From positions 3,487,436 to 3,551,435 of the forward strand of contig ML660777.1 in NCBI GenBank assembly GCA_007570785.1: DNA of 64,000 nt, written 5' to 3'. Source of the stretch: Antilocapra americana. Its lineage: Eukaryota; Chordata; Mammalia; Artiodactyla; Antilocapridae. The position numbers were made by a program, and so were the translations under genes. Positions 54,801 through 58,199 of the stretch are shown piece by piece (position 1 is the first letter of the stretch; each line of letters begins with the position of its first letter). A model generated the notes under the pieces. It was not told where the DNA came from, did not search any database, and saw only the letters and a program-made list of their open reading frames with translations.

Positions 54801-55793
54801 AAATAAATATGTAATAGCAAAATATTCCATTTTTTTGTCTTTTTTAATTTGAAAAATATCTTTTTTTTTTTTATTAGTAAGTGTCACTGGCACTTTTTTC
54901 CTATGAAACTAAGAGTTAAAGTTTAAATATATGAATTCTGTACTCTGGCCAGCAGTAATAACAAAGCACATACCTTTTAGTCTCATAATCTTAAAAGGAT
55001 AGCTTGGAAACTGAGCAGAAGAATATTAATCTCAGTAATACTGGAGATTACTGATAAAATAAGTGATAAAAACATTCTGACAAAAATTACTATAATAATG
55101 GAAAGGATCATGGTGTAAGTAATTTCTTTGCTTTTAGTTTTGATGATATTCATGCAACTAGTTTGTCTCAGAAATTTTATTATCTTTACCATTTGCATCT
55201 CATTTTCTATATAATAAATGCTTTAATATATAAAAATTAAATCTGTGTAATAAGTTGTATAGAATGTATTGAATATGATATTCCAAAATTAATAGTGGGT
55301 TCAATCTATTGCTCCACTATTAATTTGCATTTTTCCTAAATACTGAAATGAGAACACCAACATCTTACAAAATATTGATGACTAACTCTTAATCCTATTA
55401 GTGTGAGCAGAACTAAAAACTATGGTTCACTAAAGAATAAAGTATAATTTAGTTGTTATGACTTAAAGGTTTTTTATTGTATATCATGGAATATTTAGGA
55501 AATGAAATGATGGCTCTCTTCCTTTCCTTTTAATAGATTTATAGATTGGAAGGCATCTTTGATGGCATCTCGCTGAGGCATATTCTGTGTGTTTTCTTCT
55601 TTAGTGGGCAGTACTGACCTGCGGGCACTGTTTCTGTAATGAGTGCATTTCAATTATTATTGAACAGTACAGCGTGGGGTCTCACAGACGCTCCATTAAG
55701 TGTGCCATCTGCCGCCAGACCACGTCTCACAAAGAAATCTCCTATGTCTTCACCTCAGAGAAAGCCAGCCAGGAAGAGGACATCCCTGTGAAG
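3226..55793 (+). CDS. SHPRH: SHPRH, E3 ubiquitin ligase and SNF2-type helicase; 24 exons, C-terminus outside window
   Basis: The span covers 24 coding exons that join to 4521 nt (1507 codons) with no stop. SHPRH is a nuclear Rad5-family protein. It is known to polyubiquitinate PCNA after replication stress, with RAD18 and UBC13-type E2 enzymes, in error-free DNA damage tolerance. Seen here: motif I GLGKT (about residues 378-382), an H1/H5-like domain (about 440-515), a PHD finger (about 660-712), motif Ia (about 720), the DEAQ box (821-824), SGTP (849-852) and a C3HC4 RING (1434-1480). The layout matches SHPRH, in which H15, PHD and RING domains interrupt the helicase core. The start ATG at 3226 has A at -3 and begins [10 protein letters not shown]. 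The second RecA lobe is not in the window. The exon chain and family identity are very secure. Confidence 0.97.
4080..4560 (-). mobile_element. L2-like LINE fragment
   Basis: Pyrimidine-rich text with 'cttccctctgcctgggttg' and 'cattcctcagtgtgcagctc' resembles the reverse complement of the L2 3' region. Diverged; family assigned by recognition only. Confidence 0.5.
4720..4930 (+). mobile_element. MIR-like SINE
   Basis: It follows the MIR order: 'gctctgctattcactaac', 'cttctttccacatgtaaata', then 'ctataaagcaactt'. Old and diverged. Confidence 0.5.
6152..6281 (+). CDS. SHPRH: SHPRH exon 3 (residues 214-257)
   Basis: Acceptor ttgtag, donor CCAG|gtaatt. It opens [15 protein letters not shown], continuing directly from the lysine codon that ends exon 2. 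The 130-nt exon leaves one base (G) that pairs with AT of exon 4 to give Asp. Confidence 0.95.
6587..6930 (-). pseudogene. Possible processed retrocopy of an unidentified transcript
   Basis: On the minus strand, a mostly open stretch (for example [15 protein letters not shown] and [15 protein letters not shown]) of higher GC content than its surroundings runs into an A-rich tract (T run on + at about 6587-6597) just after its apparent end, as retrocopies do. I do not recognise the parent. It could also be an unnamed interspersed repeat. Confidence 0.3.
7675..7860 (+). mobile_element. L2-like 3' fragment
   Basis: 'ggtttattaaacatctac', 'aacatagcacatgctggctg' and 'cctttgctctcaaagagcg' follow the pattern of ancient L2-type 3' ends. 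Diverged. Confidence 0.45.
8081..8299 (+). CDS. SHPRH: SHPRH exon 4 (residues 257-330, start of helicase domain; GC donor)
   Basis: Acceptor atacag. It encodes an acidic segment ([15 protein letters not shown]) followed by [16 protein letters not shown], the Q-motif-like entry to the SNF2 domain. The reading frame into exon 5 is kept only if the exon ends at 8299 with the non-canonical donor TGTG|gcaagt. The last base G joins AA of exon 5 as Glu. Confidence 0.93.
8300..8305 (+). promoter_or_regulatory. SHPRH: Non-canonical GC splice donor of SHPRH intron 4
   Basis: The donor reads gcaagt after TGTG. The two nearby GT choices fail. Splicing at 8297 makes a TAA codon at the junction, and splicing at 8304 shifts frame to a TGA in exon 5. 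GC-AG introns are a known minor class handled by the U2 spliceosome, usually with an otherwise strong donor, as here. Confidence 0.88.
9077..9195 (+). mobile_element. Bov-tA/Bov-A2 SINE, partial
   Basis: 'ggagaaggaaatggcaagct', 'ggagcctggtgggctacag' and 'catggggtcacaaaagagtc' are diagnostic of ruminant tRNA-derived SINEs. Confidence 0.88.
9590..12140 (-). mobile_element. Old L1 fragment split by BovB and another repeat
   Basis: 9590-9680 ('gtttggtaagttttgataaa') and about 11850-12140 ('tatttccatcacccaac', 'gaggttcatccatgatgc') read as consecutive parts of one reverse-oriented L1 3' region. They are separated by the BovB at 9683-11583 and by AT-rich sequence up to about 11850. Boundaries approximate. 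Confidence 0.5.
9683..11583 (-). mobile_element. BovB (RTE) LINE, 5'-truncated
   Basis: The minus strand encodes BovB reverse-transcriptase text in broken frames. 10034-10723 gives [18 protein letters not shown], then YADE where other copies have YADD, and [17 protein letters not shown]. 10822-11337 covers an upstream part ([17 protein letters not shown]). The + strand starts with the 3' end 'agttcagtcgctcagtcgtg'. It has no intact ORF and is antisense to SHPRH. Confidence 0.95.
12277..12368. repeat. Hairpin plus 34-bp tandem duplication
   Basis: 12277-12289 (acatacttacaac) is the exact reverse complement of 12304-12316. 12301-12334 is repeated at 12335-12368 with one mismatch. AT-rich; no mobile family recognised. 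Confidence 0.85.
12999..13077 (+). CDS. SHPRH: SHPRH exon 5 (residues 330-356)
   Basis: Acceptor ttctttag, donor GCTG|gtaagg. It encodes [20 protein letters not shown] and the start of the next segment, with two bases (TG) carried into exon 6 to make Cys. It connects the Q-motif-like region of exon 4 to motif I in exon 6. Confidence 0.94.
13078..13727. other. SHPRH intron 5
   Basis: A 650-bp GT-AG intron of AT-rich sequence, pyrimidine-rich before the acceptor. No repeat recognised. Confidence 0.8.
13728..13878 (+). CDS. SHPRH: SHPRH exon 6 (residues 356-406, ATP-binding motif I)
   Basis: Acceptor cctttag, donor GAG|gtagga. It contains [19 protein letters not shown], the Walker A/motif I of SNF2 ATPases, with the ATP-binding lysine at about residue 381 of this chain. 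It ends in phase 0. Intron 6 follows, and the SHPRH-specific H15 and PHD modules come before motif Ia. Confidence 0.97.
13879..15260. other. SHPRH intron 6
   Basis: GT-AG intron holding one full-length SINE (14391-14594). The rest is unassigned AT-rich sequence. Confidence 0.8.
14391..14594 (-). mobile_element. Bov-tA SINE, near full length
   Basis: The reverse orientation runs from 'gtcgctcagtcatgtctaac' through 'ccaggcaagaatagtggag' to 'attgaacctgggtctcctgc' and 'ccatctgagcc'. The last part corresponds to the tRNA-like 5' region with its B-box-type text. Confidence 0.93.
15261..15369 (+). CDS. SHPRH: SHPRH exon 7 (residues 407-443)
   Basis: Acceptor atatcag, donor CCCC|gtaagt. It encodes [15 protein letters not shown] and a charged linker ending in EKIQCP. 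No domain is recognised; it links motif I to the H15 domain. One base (C) joins CT of exon 8 to make Pro. Confidence 0.94.
15370..15817. other. SHPRH intron 7
   Basis: A 448-bp GT-AG intron with a strong gtaagt donor, AT-rich, nothing else recognised. Confidence 0.8.
15818..16074 (+). CDS. SHPRH: SHPRH exon 8 (residues 443-528, linker-histone H15-like domain)
   Basis: Acceptor catttag, donor CAG|gtaaca. The segment from [17 protein letters not shown] through KHGF-like glycine-rich text to [10 protein letters not shown] has the winged-helix pattern of histone H1/H5 globular domains (helix, basic linker, terminal GxFxL strand). The domain gives the protein its 'histone linker' name, and in the family it is inserted between helicase motifs I and Ia. 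Phase 0 end. Confidence 0.95.
16887..17010 (-). mobile_element. Bov-tA SINE, partial
   Basis: 'gtgctcagttgtgtcctact', 'catgaattgtagcccac' and 'ccaggcaagaacactggag' in reverse orientation. The tRNA-like part is missing. Confidence 0.85.
17242..17453 (-). mobile_element. Bov-tA SINE, near full length
   Basis: Reverse orientation with 'ggcaagaatactggagtggg', 'gattgaacccacatctcc' and 'gagccaccaggaaagccc', so the tRNA-like head is complete. Confidence 0.92.
17788..18447 (+). CDS. SHPRH: SHPRH exon 9 (residues 529-748, acidic/Tyr tract, PHD finger, helicase motif Ia)
   Basis: Acceptor ttcatag, donor TTG|gtaaga; at 660 nt it is the largest internal exon. A Ser-rich region leads to five Asp codons, Pro and five Tyr codons (about 17878-17911), then a basic patch ([10 protein letters not shown]) that could act as a nuclear signal. 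The PHD finger starts at FECICGE (Cys 663 and 665), continues with [13 protein letters not shown] and ends at [20 protein letters not shown], starting at about residue 720, is helicase motif Ia. Both ends are phase 0. Confidence 0.97.
18448..19672. other. SHPRH intron 9
   Basis: GT-AG intron. 18770-18990 and 19160-19315 resemble MIR/L2 text ('caacaaatatttagtgaa', 'gcattcagtaaataatag'). 19370-19500 resembles L2 in reverse. All old and diverged; no gene signal. Confidence 0.6.
19160..19315 (+). mobile_element. MIR-like SINE
   Basis: 'gagtaagtcacttcgtg', 'gaaataggaataataaca' and 'cattcagtaaataatagc' follow the MIR core and 3' order. Confidence 0.55.
19673..19924 (+). CDS. SHPRH: SHPRH exon 10 (residues 749-832, DEAQ box)
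   Basis: Acceptor attctag, donor AAA|gtgaga. It encodes [10 protein letters not shown], then [14 protein letters not shown] (motif Ib-like) and [13 protein letters not shown], the Walker B/motif II with DEAQ at residues 821-824. Phase 0 at both ends (84 codons). Confidence 0.97.
19925..20883. other. SHPRH intron 10
   Basis: GT-AG intron with one full SINE (20390-20590). The flanks show no recognisable element apart from a weak transposon-end look at 20597-20640. Confidence 0.75.
20390..20590 (+). mobile_element. Bov-tA SINE, near full length
   Basis: It opens with a tRNA-like head ('accctggtggcgcagaggtt', 'ctgggttcaatccgtgggtc') and continues through 'ggcaacccactccagtactc' to 'cggacacgactgagcgact'. 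Confidence 0.94.
20884..20962 (+). CDS. SHPRH: SHPRH exon 11 (residues 833-859, helicase motif III)
   Basis: Acceptor ccatcag, donor GAAG|gtaatg. It encodes [20 protein letters not shown], which includes motif III SGTP (849-852), then VQRGLE. This motif couples ATP hydrolysis to the helicase core in SNF2 proteins. One base is carried into exon 12. Confidence 0.96.
22085..22245 (-). mobile_element. Old L1 3' fragment
   Basis: 'aaacagctttattgaggtat' is the typical reverse complement of an old L1 3' end. Confidence 0.55.
22422..24990 (-). mobile_element. BovB (RTE) LINE, longest copy in window
   Basis: About 2.57 kb, antisense. 22981-23469 gives reverse-transcriptase text ([20 protein letters not shown], with YVDD at the usual YADD site) and ends with frame damage. 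23661-24014 and 24221-24688 are further upstream portions, and 24600-24990 resembles the endonuclease-proximal part. It contains an exact 99-bp tandem duplication. No intact ORF. Confidence 0.95.
24248..24445 (-). repeat. Exact 99-bp tandem duplication inside BovB
   Basis: 24248-24346 and 24347-24445 are identical. In the BovB reading direction the unit is 33 codons, so the frame is kept ([20 protein letters not shown] appears twice). The other BovB copy that reaches this region (intron 4) has one copy. Confidence 0.95.
25051..25262 (+). mobile_element. MER20 (hAT-type DNA transposon)
   Basis: It begins 'cagggtttctctaccttag', has 'gttgtgatacccataattg', 'ccagtcattgccaaatgttc' and 'gtgggcaaaatcacaccc', and ends near 'ggttaatagccac'. 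It is flanked by tctgttagac and tctgctagac, a target-site duplication with one mismatch; 8 bp is the hAT norm. Confidence 0.85.
25414..25577 (+). CDS. SHPRH: SHPRH exon 12 (residues 859-913)
   Basis: Acceptor ttttcag, donor CAA|gtcagt. It encodes [15 protein letters not shown] and [14 protein letters not shown], the end of the first RecA-like lobe (motif IV region of SNF2 enzymes). It follows a long BovB-filled intron and is separated from exon 13 by only 117 bp. Phase 0 end. Confidence 0.96.
25578..25694 (+). other. SHPRH intron 12 (117 bp)
   Basis: This is the shortest intron in the window. It has a moderate donor (gtcagt), a ten-T run near 25671-25680, a pyrimidine tract and a ttag acceptor. 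No repeat is recognised in it. Confidence 0.9.
25695..25951 (+). CDS. SHPRH: SHPRH exon 13 (residues 914-999)
   Basis: Acceptor gtttag. It encodes [20 protein letters not shown], then [16 protein letters not shown] and [11 protein letters not shown], the conserved link between helicase lobes in Rad5-like proteins. It ends in an A6 run, AAAAAAG|gtttta, a weak donor (T at +3 and +4). The junction AG|T with exon 14 gives the expected STMTMEEL, which supports it. Confidence 0.94.
26008..26080 (+). mobile_element. Bov-tA SINE fragment just past exon 13
   Basis: 'gaaggaaatggcaacccact', 'cttgcctagagaattccgtg' and 'gacagaggagcctggtgggc'; only the middle of the element remains. Confidence 0.85.
26564..26765 (-). 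mobile_element. Bov-tA SINE, near full length
   Basis: Reverse orientation from 'gtgaaagtgttagtcacaaa' through 'ccaggcaagaacactggagt' to 'ccatctaagccatcag'. Confidence 0.92.
26840..27035 (+). mobile_element. Bov-tA SINE, near full length
   Basis: 'gggcttccctggtagctcag' is the tRNA-like head; it ends 'gtcggacacgactgagcgac'. It lies in inverted orientation to the SINE at 26564-26765. Confidence 0.95.
27291..27412 (+). CDS. SHPRH: SHPRH exon 14 (residues 999-1040)
   Basis: Acceptor tcttttag, donor AAAG|gtagaa. It encodes [20 protein letters not shown] and ends [10 protein letters not shown]. It lies in the SHPRH-specific insert between helicase lobes; no domain is recognised. Phase 1 end. Confidence 0.95.
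27624..27673. repeat. 25-bp near-tandem repeat
   Basis: gtgaaca...gaaacaaccaaaat occurs twice in a row, differing at a three-base internal block and the last base. Confidence 0.85.
28768..28928. repeat. TA/CA-rich low-complexity tract
   Basis: Repeated atatacatatatatg and cacatatacatatgtatat motifs alternate purine and pyrimidine, with a calmer centre near 28810-28860. Confidence 0.75.
29738..29918 (-). mobile_element. Bov-tA SINE
   Basis: 'gttagtcactcagtcgtgtc', 'ctccaggcaagaatactagg' and 'accgtctgaaccacccaggc', reverse orientation. Confidence 0.92.
30245..30545 (+). mobile_element. hAT-like DNA transposon remnant
   Basis: 'aaatattttaggctttgtg', 'ataatacaaaagcagccac' and 'catgggccatagtttgtcag' match the shared text of old mammalian hAT/MER elements. 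Family not named. Confidence 0.5.
31164..31252 (+). CDS. SHPRH: SHPRH exon 15 (residues 1040-1069)
   Basis: Acceptor tatccag, donor CAA|gtaagt. It encodes [20 protein letters not shown], a TPR-like helix pattern (my inference), followed by LKTDSLQ. Phase 0 end. It is isolated by introns of 3.75 and 1.67 kb. Confidence 0.95.
31253..32923. other. SHPRH intron 15
   Basis: GT-AG intron with a strong gtaagt donor. I recognise no interspersed repeat and no coding sequence in its 1.67 kb. Confidence 0.65.
32924..33016 (+). CDS. SHPRH: SHPRH exon 16 (residues 1070-1100)
   Basis: Acceptor tttgtag, donor GAG|gtaatt. It encodes [20 protein letters not shown] and an acidic end (LEEE). RLHATHNL continues the helical-repeat look of exon 15. 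31 codons, phase 0 at both ends. Confidence 0.95.
34554..34890 (+). mobile_element. L1 LINE fragment (sense), interrupted by BovB
   Basis: 'aatccaatggtatttttcac', 'gtgtggaactagaaaagatc' and 'aaagaacagagagagcccag' are typical late L1 ORF2. It appears to resume at about 36450-36475 ('gagaaaggacagtctctc') and 37826-37935, after the BovB and another L1. Confidence 0.8.
34892..36450 (-). mobile_element. BovB (RTE) LINE, 5'-truncated
   Basis: Antisense copy. 35269-35742 gives RT text with YADD intact ([14 protein letters not shown]) and [13 protein letters not shown]. 36090-36401 gives [20 protein letters not shown]. Separated frames mean no working ORF. It lies inside the sense L1. Confidence 0.95.
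36513..36645 (+). mobile_element. Bov-tA/Bov-A2 SINE, partial
   Basis: 'gagaaggaaatggcaaccca' to 'cagacacgactaagcgactt'; lies inside the reverse L1. Confidence 0.9.
36650..36845 (+). mobile_element. Bov-tA SINE, near full length
   Basis: Head 'cagtagctcagatggtaatg', body 'ggaagatcccctggagaagg', tail 'acaactgaacaactaacac'. Directly follows the previous SINE in the same direction. Confidence 0.92.
37826..37935 (+). mobile_element. L1 LINE fragment (sense)
   Basis: 'caaagaagacatacagatgg' and 'gaaaagatgctcaacattg' are classic L1 ORF2. It covers the same L1 region as the reverse L1 at about 37653-37740, creating an imperfect inverted repeat. Confidence 0.85.
38530..39131 (+). mobile_element. BovB 3' fragment, sense, upstream of exon 17
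   Basis: 38616-38912 encodes typical BovB C-terminal text ([40 protein letters not shown]). The element ends 'actgagcgactgaactgaac' at about 39131, the standard BovB 3' end. Confidence 0.95.
39266..39373 (+). CDS. SHPRH: SHPRH exon 17 (residues 1101-1136)
   Basis: Acceptor aacacag, donor AAG|gtatgt. It encodes [20 protein letters not shown] and ends TIRDLQRK; the heptad-like spacing suggests coiled coil (inference). It is exactly 36 codons in phase 0, so skipping would keep frame. It sits about 135 bp after one sense BovB fragment and about 80 bp before another. Confidence 0.95.
39455..40895 (+). mobile_element. BovB (RTE) LINE, sense, more diverged copy
   Basis: Frames 39691-39996, 40061-40243, 40463-40684 and 40697-40888 give dispersed BovB text (YTDD at the active-site position, [20 protein letters not shown]). 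Frameshifts are many, and it reads as older than the other copies. Confidence 0.92.
40975..41165 (-). mobile_element. Bov-tA SINE, near full length
   Basis: 'gctcagtcatgtctgactct', 'ccaggccagaatactggagt', 'gggatcgaacccaggtctcc' and 'gagccacaggggaagccc', reverse orientation. Confidence 0.94.
41998..42140 (+). CDS. SHPRH: SHPRH exon 18 (residues 1137-1184)
   Basis: Acceptor tttacag, donor GAGAA|gtaaga. It encodes [18 protein letters not shown], then [18 protein letters not shown]. It carries two bases (AA) into exon 19 to complete Lys. No catalytic motif; part of the insert between helicase lobes. Confidence 0.95.
43060..44050 (-). mobile_element. BovB (RTE) LINE, 5'-truncated
   Basis: 43554-44036 encodes RT text with YADD present ([20 protein letters not shown]) and the upstream [18 protein letters not shown]. 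Other frames cover the C-terminal part. Antisense to SHPRH. Confidence 0.95.
44190..44385 (+). mobile_element. MIR-like SINE
   Basis: 'cttagttctgccacatagct', then 'tggctggcatttagtaaatg' fit the MIR order. Old. Confidence 0.5.
44844..45017 (+). CDS. SHPRH: SHPRH exon 19 (residues 1184-1242)
   Basis: Acceptor gcaatcag, donor AACTG|gtgggt. It encodes [18 protein letters not shown] and ends [11 protein letters not shown]. The pyrimidine tract lies unusually far upstream, and the last 20 bases before the acceptor are purine-rich, yet the phase-2 join with exon 18 is clean. Two bases (TG) go into exon 20 as Cys. Confidence 0.94.
45018..45340. other. SHPRH intron 19
   Basis: A 323-bp GT-AG intron with a TTTTG run near 45205-45223. 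No mobile element recognised. Confidence 0.8.
45341..45403 (+). CDS. SHPRH: SHPRH exon 20 (residues 1242-1263)
   Basis: Acceptor cttttccag, donor CACAC|gtaagt. This 63-nt microexon-sized piece encodes [20 protein letters not shown] and part of the next codon. The CxxC (CVFC) could bind metal, but no complete zinc motif is visible. Its length is a multiple of three, so skipping preserves frame. Confidence 0.94.
45450..45635 (-). mobile_element. CHR-type tRNA-derived SINE (cetartiodactyl)
   Basis: A T-run, then 'ggctgcactgggtcttagtt', 'gcatgtgggacctggttccc' and 'cagggatcaaacctgtgccc', the reverse of the CHR/tRNA-Glu family. Older than the Bov-tA elements. Confidence 0.8.
45795..45950 (+). mobile_element. 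MIR-like SINE
   Basis: 'gatttgaactcagatccctg' and 'ctcatttgtaaaatgaagat' match the MIR core. Confidence 0.55.
46368..46593 (+). CDS. SHPRH: SHPRH exon 21 (residues 1263-1338)
   Basis: Acceptor ccttcag, donor AAG|gtaaca. It encodes [20 protein letters not shown], then [14 protein letters not shown] and ends FEAWKKEYK. Mostly acidic, predicted helical (inference), with no motif. Phase 0 end. Confidence 0.95.
46594..48720. other. SHPRH intron 21
   Basis: GT-AG intron with a short BovB 3' piece (47110-47535). 46600-47100 and 47540-48720 are unassigned; 48180-48420 looks like an old diverged repeat. Confidence 0.7.
47110..47535 (-). mobile_element. BovB 3' fragment
   Basis: 47245-47451 on the minus strand reads [20 protein letters not shown] and [15 protein letters not shown], the BovB C-terminus. 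Confidence 0.92.
48721..48864 (+). CDS. SHPRH: SHPRH exon 22 (residues 1339-1386)
   Basis: Acceptor ccttgaag, donor GAG|gtaatc. It encodes [20 protein letters not shown] and a proline-rich end ([16 protein letters not shown]). 48 codons, phase 0 at both ends. Confidence 0.95.
48865..49954. other. SHPRH intron 22
   Basis: A 1.09-kb GT-AG intron, AT-rich, with no repeat or coding signal that I recognise. Confidence 0.7.
49955..50056 (+). CDS. SHPRH: SHPRH exon 23 (residues 1387-1420)
   Basis: Acceptor tttttag, donor AAG|gtattg. It encodes [20 protein letters not shown] and ends LLYLTNLEK; likely a helix leading into the RING finger. 34 codons, phase 0. Confidence 0.95.
50815..51015 (+). mobile_element. 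MIR-like SINE
   Basis: 'ctcatctgtaaaatgagaat' and 'gaggattaaatgaattaata' are the MIR core, clearly recognisable. Confidence 0.7.
51690..52245 (+). mobile_element. MaLR/MLT-type LTR remnant, split by a SINE
   Basis: 'ctgggcttggccggatgact' near the start and 'tagccactaaggctttagg' near the end fit old MaLR LTR text. No internal retroviral genes are seen. Family assignment tentative. Confidence 0.5.
51786..51979 (+). mobile_element. Bov-tA SINE with visible target-site duplication
   Basis: Head 'gacttcccaggtagctcagt', tail near 'gggactaaacaacagtaat'. cactttgg occurs directly before (51778-51785) and after (51980-51987). Confidence 0.93.
53048..53119 (+). CDS. SHPRH: SHPRH exon 24 (residues 1421-1444, first half of RING finger)
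   Basis: Acceptor ttgggcag, donor CAG|gtgaaa. It encodes [20 protein letters not shown], with the first RING zinc pair at Cys 1434 and 1437. A second possible acceptor (tctcag) lies 6 nt downstream. The RING is split by intron 24 between its second and third zinc ligands. Confidence 0.95.
53120..55604. other. SHPRH intron 24 (splits the RING finger)
   Basis: GT-AG intron containing a BovB (53480-54597). 53120-53475 and 54600-55604 are AT-rich and unassigned. Confidence 0.75.
53480..54597 (-). mobile_element. BovB (RTE) LINE, 5'-truncated
   Basis: 54190-54600 encodes [15 protein letters not shown] and [18 protein letters not shown]; 53698-53991 encodes the C-terminal part. Frame breaks and a damaged active-site region (about 54220-54240) mean it is inactive. 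Confidence 0.95.
55605..55793 (+). CDS. SHPRH: SHPRH exon 25 (residues 1445-1507, second half of RING finger)
   Basis: Acceptor tctttag, donor AAG|gtaaag. [20 protein letters not shown] followed later by KCAICRQTT supplies the remaining C3HC4 ligands: Cys 1450, His 1452, Cys 1455, Cys 1458, Cys 1477 and Cys 1480. In RING E3 ligases these fold the E2-binding surface; in SHPRH this supports PCNA ubiquitination. It ends DIPVK in phase 0. The next family segment, at the start of the second helicase lobe, is not found in the following 8.2 kb. Confidence 0.96.
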
Positions 55794-56235
55794 GTAAAGT
55801 CGGTTAAGAACATGCGTAGTCAGAGCAGTATAATAGCAAACATAGTAATAATTATGTCCACTATAGCAAAAAAGTGACATCTTAGAATTCCAGTCCTTTT
55901 TTTTTTTAATAGTGTTTCTAAGCACTGCAGATATTATATAGAGCCCTGGTTCAATTCCAGGATTCTTTTTCTTCATTCTTCCATTCAGCCCAGTGTATCA
56001 GGGAAAAGAAGATATGCCTCACCAAGTTGAAGGATAAAATAAATCGATTCCTGAAGTTAGTGAAGACTGACACAAGGAGACGGCATTTTTAGATGGCATG
56101 GATTGATATTTCAGACTATAGCCAGAACTTTGCTTTTTTTTCCTAATTTTTTTTCCCATGCTTCATTCAGAACTTTAAGAAAGAAGACTATAATTTAAAA
56201 TCCAAATAAAGTAAATTCCAAATTTGTTGTTTAGG

Positions 56236-56420
56236 TGCTAAGTTGTGTCCAACTCTTTTGTGACCCCCATAACTGTGGCCCACCAGGCTCCTCTCTGTCC
56301 ATGGGATTTCCCAGGCCAGAATACTGGAGTGGGTTGCCATTTTCTTCTCCAAGAGCTCTTCCCAACCAGGGATCAAACCCACGTCTCTTGCATTTACCAC
56401 TGAGCCACCGGGGAAACCCA
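56236..56420 (-). mobile_element. Bov-tA SINE
   Basis: 'gtgctaagttgtgtccaact', 'aggccagaatactggagtgg' and 'tgagccaccggggaaaccc', reverse orientation. Confidence 0.92.
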
Positions 56421-56554
56421 AAATCCAAGTAGGACCTGTAATTGGACTTTCTGCCTGTGGGGGTATTTATTTAATGAAAGCCTTAACTAGGTTTTTTTTG
56501 TTCTTTGTTTTATGTAAACATTTTGTTTGTTTGTTTTCCTAACCAAACTTACAG

Positions 56555-56641
56555 GACAGTTCAACATATGAGTATGGTAGAGAATATAGGCCAGAAGAAG
56601 TAGTTGGAAGGCTGATGGAACTGGCTCATAAGCTAGAAGTG
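56555..56641 (+). other. Candidate cassette exon in SHPRH intron 25 (unproven)
   Basis: A good branch-point and acceptor context (tttcctaaccaaacttacag) precedes an open 87-nt stretch (29 codons) and a possible donor GTG|gtagaa. It is in phase with exon 25, so inclusion would keep frame. It reads DSSTYEYGREYRPEEVVGRL in part. I know of no such SHPRH exon, and it may be chance. Confidence 0.3.
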
Positions 56642-56654
56642 GTAGAATGCAGTG

Positions 56655-56805
56655 AAGTGAAGTCACTCAGTCATGTCCGACTCTTTGGACTGTACTCTTT
56701 GGATTCTTTGGACCCCATGAACTGTAGCCTATAAGGCTCCTCTGTCCATGGAATTTTCCAGGCAAGAGTACTGGAGTGGGTTGCCATTTCCTTCTCCAAA
56801 GTAGT
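56655..56805 (-). mobile_element. Bov-tA SINE, partial, with small internal duplication
   Basis: 'cactcagtcatgtccgactc' then 'ctctttggactgta' and 'ctctttggattctttggac' show a local repeat, before 'ccaggcaagagtactggagt'. Confidence 0.88.
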
Positions 56806-56929
56806 AGAATATTTTTCATTAATTCCTTCTCCTTCTGGTTCCCTGCTACTCTCTGCTCACTTATTGTCCAGGGTTGTATTTTGTGAGTAGACTTAATCAC
56901 AGGTCCTTATCAGAGAATAGGAGACCTTT

Positions 56930-57530
56930 TTATTACTATTACTGAAATATAGATTGATTTACAGTATTAGTTTCAGGTGTACAACAAAGTAAATCAGTTA
57001 AACATACACATGTGTCCACTTTTTTTTTTTAAAAGATTCTTTCCCCATATGTGTCATTAAGGGTATTGAGTAGAGTTCCCTGTGCTATGCAGTAGGTCCT
57101 TATTAGTTCTCTATTTCATATAGAGTAGCGAAAATCCCATGGATGGAGGAGCCTGGTAGGCTGCAGTCCATGGGGTCACGAAGAGTTGGACACGACTGAG
57201 CGACTTCACTCTCACTTTTCACTTTCATGCACTGGAGAAGGAAATAGCAACCCACTCCAGTGTTCCTGCCTGGAGAATCCCAGGGACGGCAGAGCCTGGT
57301 GGGCTGCTGTCTATGGGGTTGCACAGAGTCGGGCACAACTGAAGCGACTTAGCAGCAGCAGTGTATATATGTCAATACCAGTCTCCCAATTTATCACTCC
57401 CCCTGGCGACCATAAGTTTGTTTCCTACTATTGCGACTCTGTTTCTGTTTTGTAAATAAGTTCATTTATACCAATTTTTTAGATTCCACATATGAGCGCT
57501 ATCATGTGATGCTTGTGTTAGTCCTTTTCA
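56930..57530 (-). mobile_element. L1 3' end (reverse), split by a SINE pair
   Basis: 'attgatttacagtattagtt', 'gagttccctgtgctatgcag' and, after the SINEs, 'gcgaccataagtttg' and 'agattccacatatgagc' follow the ruminant L1 3' region in reverse. Confidence 0.75.
57130..57357 (+). mobile_element. Bov-A2-type dimeric SINE
   Basis: Two related units follow each other: 57130-57222 ('ggagcctggtaggctgcagt' to 'cacgactgagcgacttcact') and 57232-57357 ('ggagaaggaaatagcaaccc' to 'gcgacttagcagcagcag'). Confidence 0.88.
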
Positions 57531-58199
57531 AAGAAGATAGGTATTCAGTACTCCAGTTGTGACTATAGAAATGGGTAACTCAGGTGAGGTGGTAGAAGCT
57601 GAAACAATGAGATTTGGATGTTGAATACGTGGTCCAAGTGGATGGTATAGAATATACAGAGTTGATTATACTTTAGCCTGTTGACCACGCAGAGAATTGC
57701 TTTCTTTTTCAGTTACCCCCACTGCTTTCTTCCTACTCTTACAGTTTCTTCCTTCCTTTCCTTTGCATAAAAAGTTTTTTTTCTTTCCCTACCTCTTCGG
57801 CTCTGGCCTCAGGCATCTCAGGGGCCACAGATGGCATGTGTGGCTAAGAAGGGCTGCTGACCCTTCAGTGAGCACATTCATGACAGTACAGGGAACAAGC
57901 ATAAGAAGGAACTGCTGTGTCAGACTTCATGCAGTAAGGTTTAGGAAGTGATTGCCCTGGCTACCAGTAAACAGCACCATCTCTCTGAAACTGAGTCCAT
58001 CAAACCCAAACACCTGTTCGTTTTATGGCAACTTTCCTAGACACCTAGGAGAAAGCTCAGGACAGTTACATATGCTGTCCTGTTGGGACAGGAATATCAG
58101 TGTACAAATACTGTTTATTATGCTCTGACTTTTTCCTGTCTTTCGTGGATTTTGATGAACACATGAATTAATCGAAGGATCTAGTAAAAATAAAAAATA

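Noticed and set aside
57697..57951. 84-codon + strand frame as a coding exon of SHPRH
   Set aside because: Its translation does not resemble any SHPRH segment and it lacks fitting splice phases.
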